Shown piece by piece: positions 38,025 through 45,610 of a stretch of 64,000 bases of DNA. The position numbers were made by a program, and so were the translations under genes. The stretch is from the NCBI RefSeq assembly GCF_900221005.1, contig NZ_OBQI01000006.1, positions 124,001-188,000 on the forward strand, written 5' to 3'. A model generated the notes under the pieces. The model was not told the DNA's origin. It searched no databases and was given only the letters and a program-made list of their open reading frames with translations. Each line of letters starts with the position of its first letter. Position 1 is the first letter of the stretch. This stretch comes from Blastococcus aggregatus. Its GTDB lineage: Bacteria; Actinomycetota; Actinomycetes; Mycobacteriales; Geodermatophilaceae.

Positions 38025-38510
38025 TCAGCTGCCGGCGAGGAGCGCGTCGAGCTTCGCGTAGCCCTCATTCACGCCGACCTCCATGCCGCTGGCCACGAAC
38101 CCGTCGCGGCCCTCGAAGGAGTCGACCAGCGACGTGCAGGTGAGCCGGCAGCGCCCGTTCCCGAGGTCCTCGAGCACCAGCCGCTCCAGGGCGACGGCGT
38201 CCGGCATGCCCTCGAAGGCGAACGTCTGCACGATCAGCTCGTCCTGCCGCACCTCGTGGAAGACGCCGTTGAACGCGTACTCCTCGCCGTCCTGCGTCAT
38301 CACGTAGCGGTAGGAGCCCCCGGTGCGGCAGTCGTGCCGGTCGATGCGGGTCTCCATGCCCGCCGGCCCGTTCCACCGGGCGAACAGGTCGGGGTCGACG
38401 TGGGCGCGGAAGACCTTCTCGCGCGGGGCGTCGAACTCGCGGGTGACCCGGACGAGGGGGACGTCGGGATCGGAGACGATCTGGGTCTCGTGGTGCGTGG
38501 TGCTGGTCAT
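38025..38510 (-). CDS. SRPBCC (AHSA1) family protein
   Basis: A 161-residue START-like protein. The AHSA1 core is VTREFDAPREKVFRAHVDPD, then LFARWNGPAG, YVMTQDGEEYAFNGVFHEVR and the C-terminal helix VASGMEVGVNEGYAKLDALL. Such genes are very often paired with an ArsR repressor, as here, where the start overlaps the ArsR stop by four bases. The ATG at 38510 follows AAGGA. The ligand is unknown; the pair may respond to lipophilic compounds. Confidence 0.9.
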   Translation of the reverse strand: MTSTTHHETQIVSDPDVPLVRVTREFDAPREKVFRAHVDPDLFARWNGPAGMETRIDRHDCRTGGSYRYVMTQDGEEYAFNGVFHEVRQDELIVQTFAFEGMPDAVALERLVLEDLGNGRCRLTCTSLVDSFEGRDGFVASGMEVGVNEGYAKLDALLAGS

Positions 38511-38860
38511 GACGGGGTTCCTTCCTGGGGGAGGACGGCATCCGGCATGTCGCGCAGGACGTCGTCCAGACGGCGGTAGCGCTCCTCGGCCTGGCGCCGG
38601 TACCGCTCGATCCACTTCGTCATCAGGTCGAACACCTCGGCCTCGAGGTGCACCGGGCGGCGCTGGGCCTCCCGGCTCCGGCTCACCAGGCCGGCGTCCT
38701 CCAGCACCTTGAGGTGCTTGGAGACGGCCTGGACGGTCACGTCGTAGGGCGCGGCGAGCTCGTTGACCGTGGCGTCGGCGACCGCGAGTCGCGCCACGAT
38801 GTCCCGCCGGGTGGGGTCGGCCAGCGCCGAGAACACCCGGGAGAGCGGATCCGCCACCAT
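38507..38860 (-). CDS. ArsR family transcriptional regulator
   Basis: A 117-residue winged-helix repressor. The DNA-binding core reads VFSALADPTRRDIVARLAVA, then VQAVSKHLKVLEDAGLVSRS. The C-terminus has the WIERYRRQAEERYRRLDDVL helix common to ArsR proteins linked to SRPBCC genes. There is no metal-binding Cys pair, so it is not a metal sensor. Two TTCAAC...GTTGAA-like palindromes lie immediately upstream (38872-38934), consistent with autoregulation of the ArsR-SRPBCC operon. Confidence 0.92.
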   Translation of the reverse strand: MVADPLSRVFSALADPTRRDIVARLAVADATVNELAAPYDVTVQAVSKHLKVLEDAGLVSRSREAQRRPVHLEAEVFDLMTKWIERYRRQAEERYRRLDDVLRDMPDAVLPQEGTPS

Positions 38861-38871
38861 GTTCCTCCTCG

Positions 38872-38889
38872 TTCAACCTCGCGGTTGAA
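38872..38889. promoter_or_regulatory. putative ArsR operator 1
   Basis: TTCAACC TCGC GGTTGAA is a perfect 7-bp inverted repeat, 12 bases upstream of the ArsR start. It matches the half-sites of operator 2, which supports repressor binding. Confidence 0.6.
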
Positions 38890-38918
38890 GAAGACGGTAG
38901 ACCTGTGGGCGCGCGTGG

Positions 38919-38934
38919 TCAACCGATCAGTTGA
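38919..38934. promoter_or_regulatory. putative ArsR operator 2
   Basis: TCAAC CGATCA GTTGA is a 5-bp inverted repeat with the same TCAAC/GTTGA half-sites as operator 1. It lies 59 bases upstream of the ArsR start, next to the end of the amidohydrolase gene. Confidence 0.5.
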
Positions 38935-38940
38935 AGAAGG

Positions 38941-40239
38941 TCAGCCGGTGGCGAGACGGGCAGCGCGGGCGGCGACGTCGGACCGCAGCGCGTCGGCGTC
39001 CACCCGTGTCGAGACGCCGTCGCGGACCACCTGGGCACCGCCCACCCACACGTCGCGCACGTGCCGGCCGTCGGCGGACCACACCAGGTGCGCCAGCAGG
39101 TCGGCGAGGTCGCCGACCGGCTCGAAGACGAGGTCGCGGGTGTCCACGTGCACCAGGTCCGCGCGGCGACCGGCCTCGAGCACGCCCAGGTCGGGCCGGC
39201 CGATCGCGTCGGCGGCCGCGCCGGTGGCCAGCCAGAACGCCTCCGCGGCCGTGAGCGCGGTGGCCGACCGCTCGCGCAGCCGGGCCATCCCCGCGGCCAG
39301 CCGCTGGTCGGCGAGCAGGTCGAGCGAGTCGTTGGACGCCGGGCCGTCGGTGCCCAGGCCCACGCGGATGCCGCGGTCGAGCATGTCCCGGAGGCGGATG
39401 ACGCCGCTGGCGAGCTTGGCGTTGCTCGCGGGGCAGTGCGCGACGGCGACGTCGTACTCCCGCCACAGGTCGAGGTCGCCGTCGTCCATGTGCACGCAGT
39501 GCGCGGCGAGCACCCGCCCGCCGAGGATGTCGTGCGCAGCCAGCAGGGAGGGCACCGAGAGGCCGTGCGCGGCGAGCAGGTCGTCGCCCTCGGTGGCGGT
39601 CTCGGCGACGTGCAGGTGCAGCAGCAGGCCGTGCTCGCGGGCCGCCTCGGCCGCGTCGCGCAGCACGGGCAGGGGCACCGTGTAGGCCGCGTGCGGGCCC
39701 AGCCCGTACTCGACGCCGCCGTCGTCCGGGGCACCGGTGGCCAGCGCGACGGCGGTGCGGAGCTGCTCGTCCATCGGCGGCATGCCGGGCAGGGGCAGCA
39801 GCGGCGTGGCGATCACCGCGCGGGCGCCCGTGACGCCGACGGCGGCGGCGATCCGCTCGGGGTGGAAGTACATCTCGACGCTGGTGGTGATGCCGTTGCC
39901 CAGCATCTCCGCCGACGCCGCGGTCATCGCGACCTCGACGTCCTCCGGGGTCAGGCGGGCCTCGCGCGGCCACATGACCTCGCTGAGCCAGCGGTCCAGC
40001 GGGAGCCCCTCTCCCTGGCCGCGGAACAGCACCATCGGCGCGTGCGAGTGGGCGTTGACCAGGCCGGGCGTCAGGACGCCGGGCACCGCGACGACGTCGG
40101 CATCCGCCCGCTCGGGCGCCTCGCCGGAGGGCCCGACCCACTCGATCACGCCGTCCCGGACATCGACGACGGCATCGGGGACGACGGTGCCGGCGCGGTC
40201 CCCGACCACGACCGCCCGGGCGGTGAAGCGCTGACGCAT
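38941..40239 (-). CDS. amidohydrolase (MTA/SAH deaminase-like)
   Basis: A 432-residue metal-dependent hydrolase of the TRZ/ATZ class. The metal ligands are in TPGLVNAHSHAPMVLFRGQG (HxH), HLHVAET, AAHCVHMDDGD and LGTDGPASNDS (Asp). VAHCPASNAKLASGV is the conserved substrate segment of 5-methylthioadenosine/S-adenosylhomocysteine deaminases and guanine or chlorohydrolase relatives. The most likely reaction is deamination of a purine-like or s-triazine-like compound; the substrate is inferred only. The ATG at 40239 gives the usual length. Confidence 0.9.
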   Translation of the reverse strand: MRQRFTARAVVVGDRAGTVVPDAVVDVRDGVIEWVGPSGEAPERADADVVAVPGVLTPGLVNAHSHAPMVLFRGQGEGLPLDRWLSEVMWPREARLTPEDVEVAMTAASAEMLGNGITTSVEMYFHPERIAAAVGVTGARAVIATPLLPLPGMPPMDEQLRTAVALATGAPDDGGVEYGLGPHAAYTVPLPVLRDAAEAAREHGLLLHLHVAETATEGDDLLAAHGLSVPSLLAAHDILGGRVLAAHCVHMDDGDLDLWREYDVAVAHCPASNAKLASGVIRLRDMLDRGIRVGLGTDGPASNDSLDLLADQRLAAGMARLRERSATALTAAEAFWLATGAAADAIGRPDLGVLEAGRRADLVHVDTRDLVFEPVGDLADLLAHLVWSADGRHVRDVWVGGAQVVRDGVSTRVDADALRSDVAARAARLATG

Positions 40240-40311
40240 AGCTGGCGACGCTAGCCGCGCCCGCCGTCGGCGTCGCGGCAGCGCACCGGAGCCGCCGATA
40301 CCGTGGGCGCC

Positions 40312-40989
40312 ATGGACCTCCTCACCGCCGCCGCCTCCGACGAGGGTGGGATCACCGGATTCCTGCTGGACCTGGTGAACTCGCTGGGCCCGGTGGGCGT
40401 GGGGCTGGCGATCCTGGCCGAGACCGTGATCCCGCCGATCCCGAGCGAGGCCGTCCTCGGGCTGGCCGGCGTGCTCATCAACGACGGCGAGATGGACGTC
40501 GTGCCGGTGGTGCTGTTCGCCACGCTCGGCTCGATCCTGGGCGCGATCTTCTTCTACTACGTCGGCCTGGCCCTGGGGCCCCGTCGGTCGCACGCCTTCC
40601 TGGACCGGCTGCCCCTGGTGGAGACCGAGGACGTCGACAAGACGTTCGCCTGGTTCGAGCGGCACGGGCGATCGGCGGTCTTCTTCGGCCGCATGGTGCC
40701 GATCGTGCGCAGCTTCATCTCCGTGCCGGCCGGTGTCGTCCGGATGCCGATCGGCCAGTTCCTGCTCTTCACCGCGGGCGGCAGCCTGATCTGGAACAGC
40801 CTGCTCATCGGGCTCGGCGTGGCCGCCGGTGACTTCGTGCGGGAGAACCTGCACTACCTGGACTACGCGGTGGTCGCCGCCGTCGTCCTGTTCGTCGGCT
40901 GGTTCCTCTACAAGAAGCTGAGCGGGGGCCTGCGCCGGCCGCCGACGGCCGGGGCGCACCTGCCGGCCGACGAGCGCGACCAGGCATGA
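40312..40989 (+). CDS. DedA family membrane protein
   Basis: A 225-residue inner membrane protein of the DedA/SNARE-associated (VTT) family. It has VGLAILAETVIPPIPSEAVL near residue 27 and the membrane re-entrant motif FFGRMVPIVRSFISVPAGVV, with further helices to residue 210. DedA proteins act as lipid scramblases or undecaprenyl-phosphate flippases. A GTG nine bases upstream is an alternative start. The stop overlaps the HAD gene (ATGA), and a third gene follows with the same overlap. Confidence 0.92.
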   Translation: MDLLTAAASDEGGITGFLLDLVNSLGPVGVGLAILAETVIPPIPSEAVLGLAGVLINDGEMDVVPVVLFATLGSILGAIFFYYVGLALGPRRSHAFLDRLPLVETEDVDKTFAWFERHGRSAVFFGRMVPIVRSFISVPAGVVRMPIGQFLLFTAGGSLIWNSLLIGLGVAAGDFVRENLHYLDYAVVAAVVLFVGWFLYKKLSGGLRRPPTAGAHLPADERDQA

Positions 40990-41654
40990 CCCGCCGGCGC
41001 CCCGCGGTCGTCGCCCTCGACGTCAACGAGACGCTGCTGGACCTCGCGCCGGTGCGTGCGACGCTGGTCGAGGCCGGGCAGCCGGAGTCGCTGCTGCGCG
41101 CGGTGTTCGCGCGGACGCTGCTCACCGGCTTCGCCGCGACCGTCGTGGGCGACTGGTGCTCCTTCCGGGAGGCGTTCGACGCGGCCCTGGAGCAGGAGAG
41201 CGACCTCTCCCCCGCCGCCCGCTCGGGGGTGCTGGAGGGGTTCGCCGAGCTCTCGCCGCACCCGGACGTCGAGCCGGCGCTGCGCCGGCTGACCGAGGCG
41301 GGCGTGCGCGTCGTGACGCTGTCGCACGGCTCGCCCGGCGTGGCCGAGGCCGGTCTGGCGCGCGGGGGCATCACGCCCCTGGTCGAGGCGACGCTGACCA
41401 GCGAGTCCATCCGCGCGTGGAAGCCCGCCCGCGAGGTCTACCTGTGGGCCGCGGGCCGGTGCGGCGTGGCACCCGACCGGCTGGCGCTGGTCGCCGCGCA
41501 CGGCTGGGACGTCCTGGGCGCCCAGCGCGCCGGGCTCACGGGCGCGTGGTTCCCGCGCAGCGAGCGGGTGTACCCGTCGGTCTACGCGGCGCCGCACGTG
41601 CGGGCCGACGACCTGGCCGGCGCCGTCGAGGCGCTGCTGGCACTGCCGGCATGA
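40986..41654 (+). CDS. haloacid dehalogenase type II-like HAD hydrolase
   Basis: A 222-residue HAD-fold protein. Motif I is VVALDVNETLLDL (nucleophile Asp), motif II VVTLSHGSPGVAEA (Ser at the usual Ser/Thr position), motif III IRAWKPAREVYLWA (Lys) and motif IV LVAAHGWDVLGAQRAGLTGA (Asp). The arrangement matches L-2-haloacid dehalogenase rather than phosphatases, though real substrates vary. It is translationally coupled to both neighbours, forming a DedA-HAD-hydrolase operon. Confidence 0.9.
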   Translation: MTRRRPAVVALDVNETLLDLAPVRATLVEAGQPESLLRAVFARTLLTGFAATVVGDWCSFREAFDAALEQESDLSPAARSGVLEGFAELSPHPDVEPALRRLTEAGVRVVTLSHGSPGVAEAGLARGGITPLVEATLTSESIRAWKPAREVYLWAAGRCGVAPDRLALVAAHGWDVLGAQRAGLTGAWFPRSERVYPSVYAAPHVRADDLAGAVEALLALPA

Positions 41655-42271
41655 GCGAGCTGATCGACACCCCGCACGGTCCGGCACGCGTGCTCAGCAG
41701 CGGCGACGGCAGCGCGGGCACGCTGGTCCTGGGCCACGGGGCGGGGGGAAGCTCCGAGGCGCCCGATCTGGCGGCGCTCACCGCGGAGGCCGCGGACGCC
41801 GGCTGGCTGGTGCACCGGGTGGACCAGCCGTGGCGGGTGGCCGGCAAGCGGATCGCTCCCGCGCCGCCGCGGCTCGACGAGGCGTGGGGCGCGGTGCTGG
41901 ACCGGCTGCGGCTGACCGACCGGCTGCCCGGCCGGCTCGTGCTCGGCGGCCGGAGCGCCGGTGCCCGGGTGGCCTGCCGGACGGCGGCGGCCGAGGGCGC
42001 GTCCGGCGTGCTGGCGCTGGCGTTCCCGCTGCACCCGCCGGGCAAGCCGGAGAAGACCCGCGCCCCGGAGCTCATCGCCGTCGGGGTGCCGATCGTCGTG
42101 GTGCAGGGCGAGACCGACGCGATGGGCCGCCCGGAGCACGTGGCCGCGGCACTGGCCGGCTCCGGGCTCGCGTCGGTCTACGCCGTGCCCGGCGACCACT
42201 CGCTGAAGAAGAACCCGGGCCTGGCGGCCGCGGCCGCGCTGTCCTGGCTGACCGAGGTGCTCCCGGCCTGA
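41651..42271 (+). CDS. alpha/beta hydrolase (KANSL3/TEX30-like)
   Basis: A 206-residue small alpha/beta-hydrolase-fold protein. The N-terminal strand-loop is TLVLGHGAGGSSEAPDLAAL, the nucleophile elbow GGRSAGARVAC, the acid strand VVVQGETDAMGRPEHV and the His VPGDHSLKKNPG. These match the dienelactone-hydrolase-like KANSL3/TEX30 group, whose bacterial role is unknown. It overlaps the HAD gene by four bases and is the last gene of the operon. Confidence 0.88.
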   Translation: MSELIDTPHGPARVLSSGDGSAGTLVLGHGAGGSSEAPDLAALTAEAADAGWLVHRVDQPWRVAGKRIAPAPPRLDEAWGAVLDRLRLTDRLPGRLVLGGRSAGARVACRTAAAEGASGVLALAFPLHPPGKPEKTRAPELIAVGVPIVVVQGETDAMGRPEHVAAALAGSGLASVYAVPGDHSLKKNPGLAAAAALSWLTEVLPA

Positions 42272-42283
42272 CCTACCGCCGCA

Positions 42284-43804
42284 TCAGAAGGGTGGCGGGT
42301 CGTCGTCGGACCGGTCGGGGATGCGGGAGCCCGGTGGTCGGGTGGTGCGGGTGACCCCGCTGGGCGTGGTGACGGTGAGCACGCCGTCGGCGGTCATGGT
42401 GAACCGCCAGCCGGGGGCGTGGGTCTTGAGCCGGTGGTGGCGGCGGCACAGGCAGCAGAGGTTGGAGCAGCTGGTGGCGCCGCCCTCGGCGTGGGGGACG
42501 ACGTGGTCGAGGTCGGCGCGGGCGACGGAGTTGCGGCAGCCGGGGTGGCGGCAGGTGCGGTCGCGGGCGCGGGTGTAGCGGCGCTGGGCGGGGCTGGGCC
42601 GGTACCGGTCGACGTCGGCGGGCCGGTCGAGCAGCGGGCATCCGCAGGTGCCCTCGGGGTGGTGGGGGCAGCCGCGGCGGGCGAGGCGTTCGAGTTCGGC
42701 GCGGGGAACCACCGCGCGCAGGGCGCCGCTGACAGGGTCGGTGAGCGCGAGGTGCAGGGTGCCGCCGGCGGGCGCCTGCAGGCCGCCGGGGCACAGCGCG
42801 TCGAGCTGCTCGAGGAGTTCGCGCAGGTGGGCGGCGGTGATCGGCTGCCCGTCGATGTCAGCGGAGCCGCAGGACGCGCGCAGCGCGCCCAGGTCGGCGG
42901 ACACGGTGAGGTGCGCGGTCACCGGCGGCCGCGACTCGTCCCACGGGCGCAGCACCAGGTCGGTGAGCACACCGACCCGGAGTTGCCCCAGCGGACGCGG
43001 GTCGCCGTCGGCCTTGGCCATCCGCGCGTACCCGTCGAGAGTGCCGTGCAGGGCGGCGGCCATCGGCTGCGGCAGGAAGATGCGCAGCTCGGCCATGCCG
43101 TCCCGCATCGGGGTGACGGTCACGTCGGCGGACTTCTGGGCCTGCTTGCGGCGCCGGTCGGCGGCGGTGGCGTCCAGTCGCTGCAGCTCGGCGCGGGCCA
43201 GCGCCCGCAGCCGGGACACCGACACGCTCCCCGCCCGGGGCAGCACCGCCGCCTCGATCTGCTGGAGCACCGCGGGCTCCAGCTCCCGGGCCGCATCGCT
43301 CAGCTCGGCGGCCAGGCCGAACGCCCGGGGCCGGTCCAGGGCACCGTCGGCCAGCGCCGCCCACGTCGCGGGCAGCCGCTCGACCAGCACCCAGGACAGG
43401 TCGCCCTGCACCGAGGCCGCCGTCCGCGAGCAGTTGAGCACCATCGCCAGCTCATCGGCGAAGAACTCGCTCACCCCCGCCACCGGCTGCCGCCCGGGCC
43501 CGGACGCCCAGGCCTCACCCGCGACGCCCGGTTCACCGATCTCCCGGTCGGCGCCGTCCGGCCGCAGTGCGGCCAACCCGACCACCAGCTCCGCCTCGTA
43601 GGCGGCCAACGCCGACTTCGCCCGCTGCACCCGCTGCAGCTCCGCCGCGATCTCCGCATCCGTGCGGGCGGCCACCGGCAGCACGTCGCCCAGCCGGCCC
43701 GACCGCGAGGTCACCCCCGCTGCGAGTGGTTGCTCGGGCCAGGGCGCACGGACCACCGGGGCGATCGAGACCGCCACCCCGTATCCGCTGCCCAGATCGA
43801 ACAT
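42284..43804 (-). CDS. DUF222 / HNH endonuclease (13E12 repeat family)
   Basis: A 506-residue protein with the DUF222 domain over about residues 45-380 and a C-terminal HNH nuclease domain. The HNH part has TCRHPGCRNSVARADLDHVV (Cys pair and His) then PHAEGGATSCSNLCCLCRRH and HRLKTH. This is the mycobacterial 13E12 REP type, present in many copies in actinobacterial genomes and sometimes linked to mobile DNA. Nuclease activity is plausible, but the biological role is unclear. The ATG at 43804 is preferred; an earlier in-frame start would add Arg-rich residues. Confidence 0.9.
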   Translation of the reverse strand: MFDLGSGYGVAVSIAPVVRAPWPEQPLAAGVTSRSGRLGDVLPVAARTDAEIAAELQRVQRAKSALAAYEAELVVGLAALRPDGADREIGEPGVAGEAWASGPGRQPVAGVSEFFADELAMVLNCSRTAASVQGDLSWVLVERLPATWAALADGALDRPRAFGLAAELSDAARELEPAVLQQIEAAVLPRAGSVSVSRLRALARAELQRLDATAADRRRKQAQKSADVTVTPMRDGMAELRIFLPQPMAAALHGTLDGYARMAKADGDPRPLGQLRVGVLTDLVLRPWDESRPPVTAHLTVSADLGALRASCGSADIDGQPITAAHLRELLEQLDALCPGGLQAPAGGTLHLALTDPVSGALRAVVPRAELERLARRGCPHHPEGTCGCPLLDRPADVDRYRPSPAQRRYTRARDRTCRHPGCRNSVARADLDHVVPHAEGGATSCSNLCCLCRRHHRLKTHAPGWRFTMTADGVLTVTTPSGVTRTTRPPGSRIPDRSDDDPPPF

Positions 43805-43956
43805 GTGTATGACGATAGAGCTGGGGTCCGACAGTTTCCGCCGGTCAGCGGCTCGCGAGTACGGCCGATGCGGAGATCGCATCCGGCCCATTGCGCGTCG
43901 CGGACTCGCGCAGAAGGCGGCTTCAGGGACACCTGCCCATCGCCGATAGAAAAAGC

Positions 43957-44319
43957 ATGAGTACGGGCCGGCGCCGCGGACAGGGCCGGAGGAAGCGCCC
44001 GTTGACCGGCTATGCGGCCCTTGAACGGTCCCGCCGACGGAAGATCCTCAAGGCGCTGATCCTGGGACGTGCGATCGCCCCCGAGGACGAGCAGTTCGCC
44101 CGAGACAGAGCCGGGCAAGCCGCCGCACAGCTTCCGCAAGGACTCTTGAGGGGCGCTCTCTTCAGCCTGTTCATCGCCTCCTCATGGTGGAGCCTCTTCC
44201 CGCTGACAGTCGGCAGCAAGGCGATCTTGGTTCTCCTCGCCTTCGCAGTTCTCATCTACGTAGGTGGCATGGGCTTCGCCCTCCGCATGCGCATGTGGTT
44301 GCGTCGCGAGCCCTCGTAG
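43957..44319 (+). CDS. small two-helix membrane protein, hypothetical
   Basis: A 120-residue protein with a strongly basic N-terminus (GRRRGQGRRKRPLTGYAALE, then RSRRRKILKAL) and two predicted membrane helices (LRGALFSLFIASSWWSLF and AILVLLAFAVLIYVGGMGFA) ending in a basic tail. No family is recognised. Base composition is visibly less GC-rich than its neighbours. It sits between the DUF222/HNH gene and the CoxG-like gene, a region that may have been exchanged. Bases 43805-43956 hold only its leader. Confidence 0.7.
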   Translation: MSTGRRRGQGRRKRPLTGYAALERSRRRKILKALILGRAIAPEDEQFARDRAGQAAAQLPQGLLRGALFSLFIASSWWSLFPLTVGSKAILVLLAFAVLIYVGGMGFALRMRMWLRREPS

Positions 44320-44478
44320 CCACTCGACAGTTCGCGCCGAGTGGGCCGCTCAGGGCGGGTCTCGCAGGCTTCCCGGCCGAACCACCCCGACTGATTCTCG
44401 GGCGGTCACATCCCCGCAGGGAGCCCGCTCTGTCGCCCTCACGGACCGCGCTCGGCGGCTCGTGAGGCGCCCGATCGG

Positions 44479-45522
44479 TCAGCTGCGGCTGCGGCGCCTC
44501 CGGCGGACCAGCAGGACCACGGCGAGGACCGCCGCAGCGGCTCCGGCAACCGGCGCGTAGCGGGCCACCGGGCCGGCCGCGGCGACCTCGAGCAGGTCGA
44601 TCGGCTCCGGCTTCGCGGGCGTCGCCACCGGGGCCGGGGCCACGACGGGGGCCGCGGCGCGCGGTCCGGCCGACGGCACGCTGCGGACGGGCGCTCCCGT
44701 GGCCGGGCGGGCCGGCGGGCCGGAGGGCCCGGCGGGCGGTCCGCTGGGGCGGGCGGGGGCCGCCGCCTTCTTGGCTGCGGGGGCGGCCTTCTTGGCGGCG
44801 GGCGCCGCCTTCTTCGCCGGCTCGGCCTTCTTCGCGGGGGCCGCCTTCTTCGCCGGCTCGGTCTTCTTCGCGGGGGCGGCCTTCGCCGCCGGCTTCGGCT
44901 CGGACACCTTCTCGGTGGCGCTCGCGGCCGCCTTCTTCGTGGCCGCGGCGGCCTTCTTCACGGCCTTCGCGGGCGCGCTCTCGCCGGGCAGCTGCTCGAC
45001 GGAGGCGGCGATCTCCTCGACCGCGCCGGTCGCCGTCGCGGCCACCGTCGCGACGGGGCCCGGTGCAGGAGCGGCAGCGGGTGCGTCCAGCTGGGCGGCG
45101 AGCTTGTCCGAGAACTGGCCGAGCAGCTTGTCGCCGACGTCGGTCATGACCCCGCGGCCGAACTGGGCCGGCCGGCCGGTGATGGTCAGATCGGTGGCCA
45201 CGTCCACGCGGGTGCCGGGACCGTCGGCGGCCAGGCTCGCGGTGATCGTCGCGGCCGCGGTGCCGTTGCCCCGCTGGTCCTTGCCGCGCGCCTCGATCAC
45301 CGCCCGGTGCGCGACCTCGTCCTTCTCCACGATCGACGCCTTGCCCTGGTAGGTCAGGTTGATCGGCCCGAGCTTGACCTTGATCGAGCCGCTGACGTCG
45401 TCGTCGCCGGCCGAGTCCAGCGTGGCGCCGGGCATGCACGGCGCGATCCGCTCGAGATCGAGCAGCACCCGCCACGCCTCGTCGACGGGCAGGGGCACGC
45501 TGAACGAGTTCTCCAGTTGCAC
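44479..45522 (-). CDS. CoxG-type SRPBCC protein with H1-like tail and membrane anchor
   Basis: A 347-residue protein in three parts. Residues 1-145 are a CoxG/SRPBCC domain (FSVPLPVDEAWRVLLDLERI, APCMPGA, KVKLGPINLTYQGKA, GRGVMTDVGDKLLGQFS). Residues about 180-300 are a low-complexity Ala/Lys/Pro tract with repeated KKAAPAKKAEPAK units like histone H1 or bacterial HupB tails. Residues about 320-340 form a single transmembrane helix (AAAVLAVVLLV) with an RRRRRSR end. Known CoxG proteins anchor carbon monoxide dehydrogenase to the membrane, but no cox genes are present here. The GTG at 45522 follows AGGAGG. Confidence 0.85.
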   Translation of the reverse strand: MQLENSFSVPLPVDEAWRVLLDLERIAPCMPGATLDSAGDDDVSGSIKVKLGPINLTYQGKASIVEKDEVAHRAVIEARGKDQRGNGTAAATITASLAADGPGTRVDVATDLTITGRPAQFGRGVMTDVGDKLLGQFSDKLAAQLDAPAAAPAPGPVATVAATATGAVEEIAASVEQLPGESAPAKAVKKAAAATKKAAASATEKVSEPKPAAKAAPAKKTEPAKKAAPAKKAEPAKKAAPAAKKAAPAAKKAAAPARPSGPPAGPSGPPARPATGAPVRSVPSAGPRAAAPVVAPAPVATPAKPEPIDLLEVAAAGPVARYAPVAGAAAAVLAVVLLVRRRRRSRS

Positions 45523-45610
45523 GGCTGGATCCTCCTGGGGCTGCGATCCCGCCGGGCCTCCGTGGGGCCCCGGGTGGGACGGACGAGTACGGACCGGCGG
45601 CTGCCCGACG

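Noticed and set aside
44699..45352. A + strand frame rich in Ala/Phe opposite the CoxG-like tail
   Set aside because: It is the antisense of the AAG-rich Lys/Ala tract, which produces FFAGAAF-type repeats; it is not a membrane protein gene.
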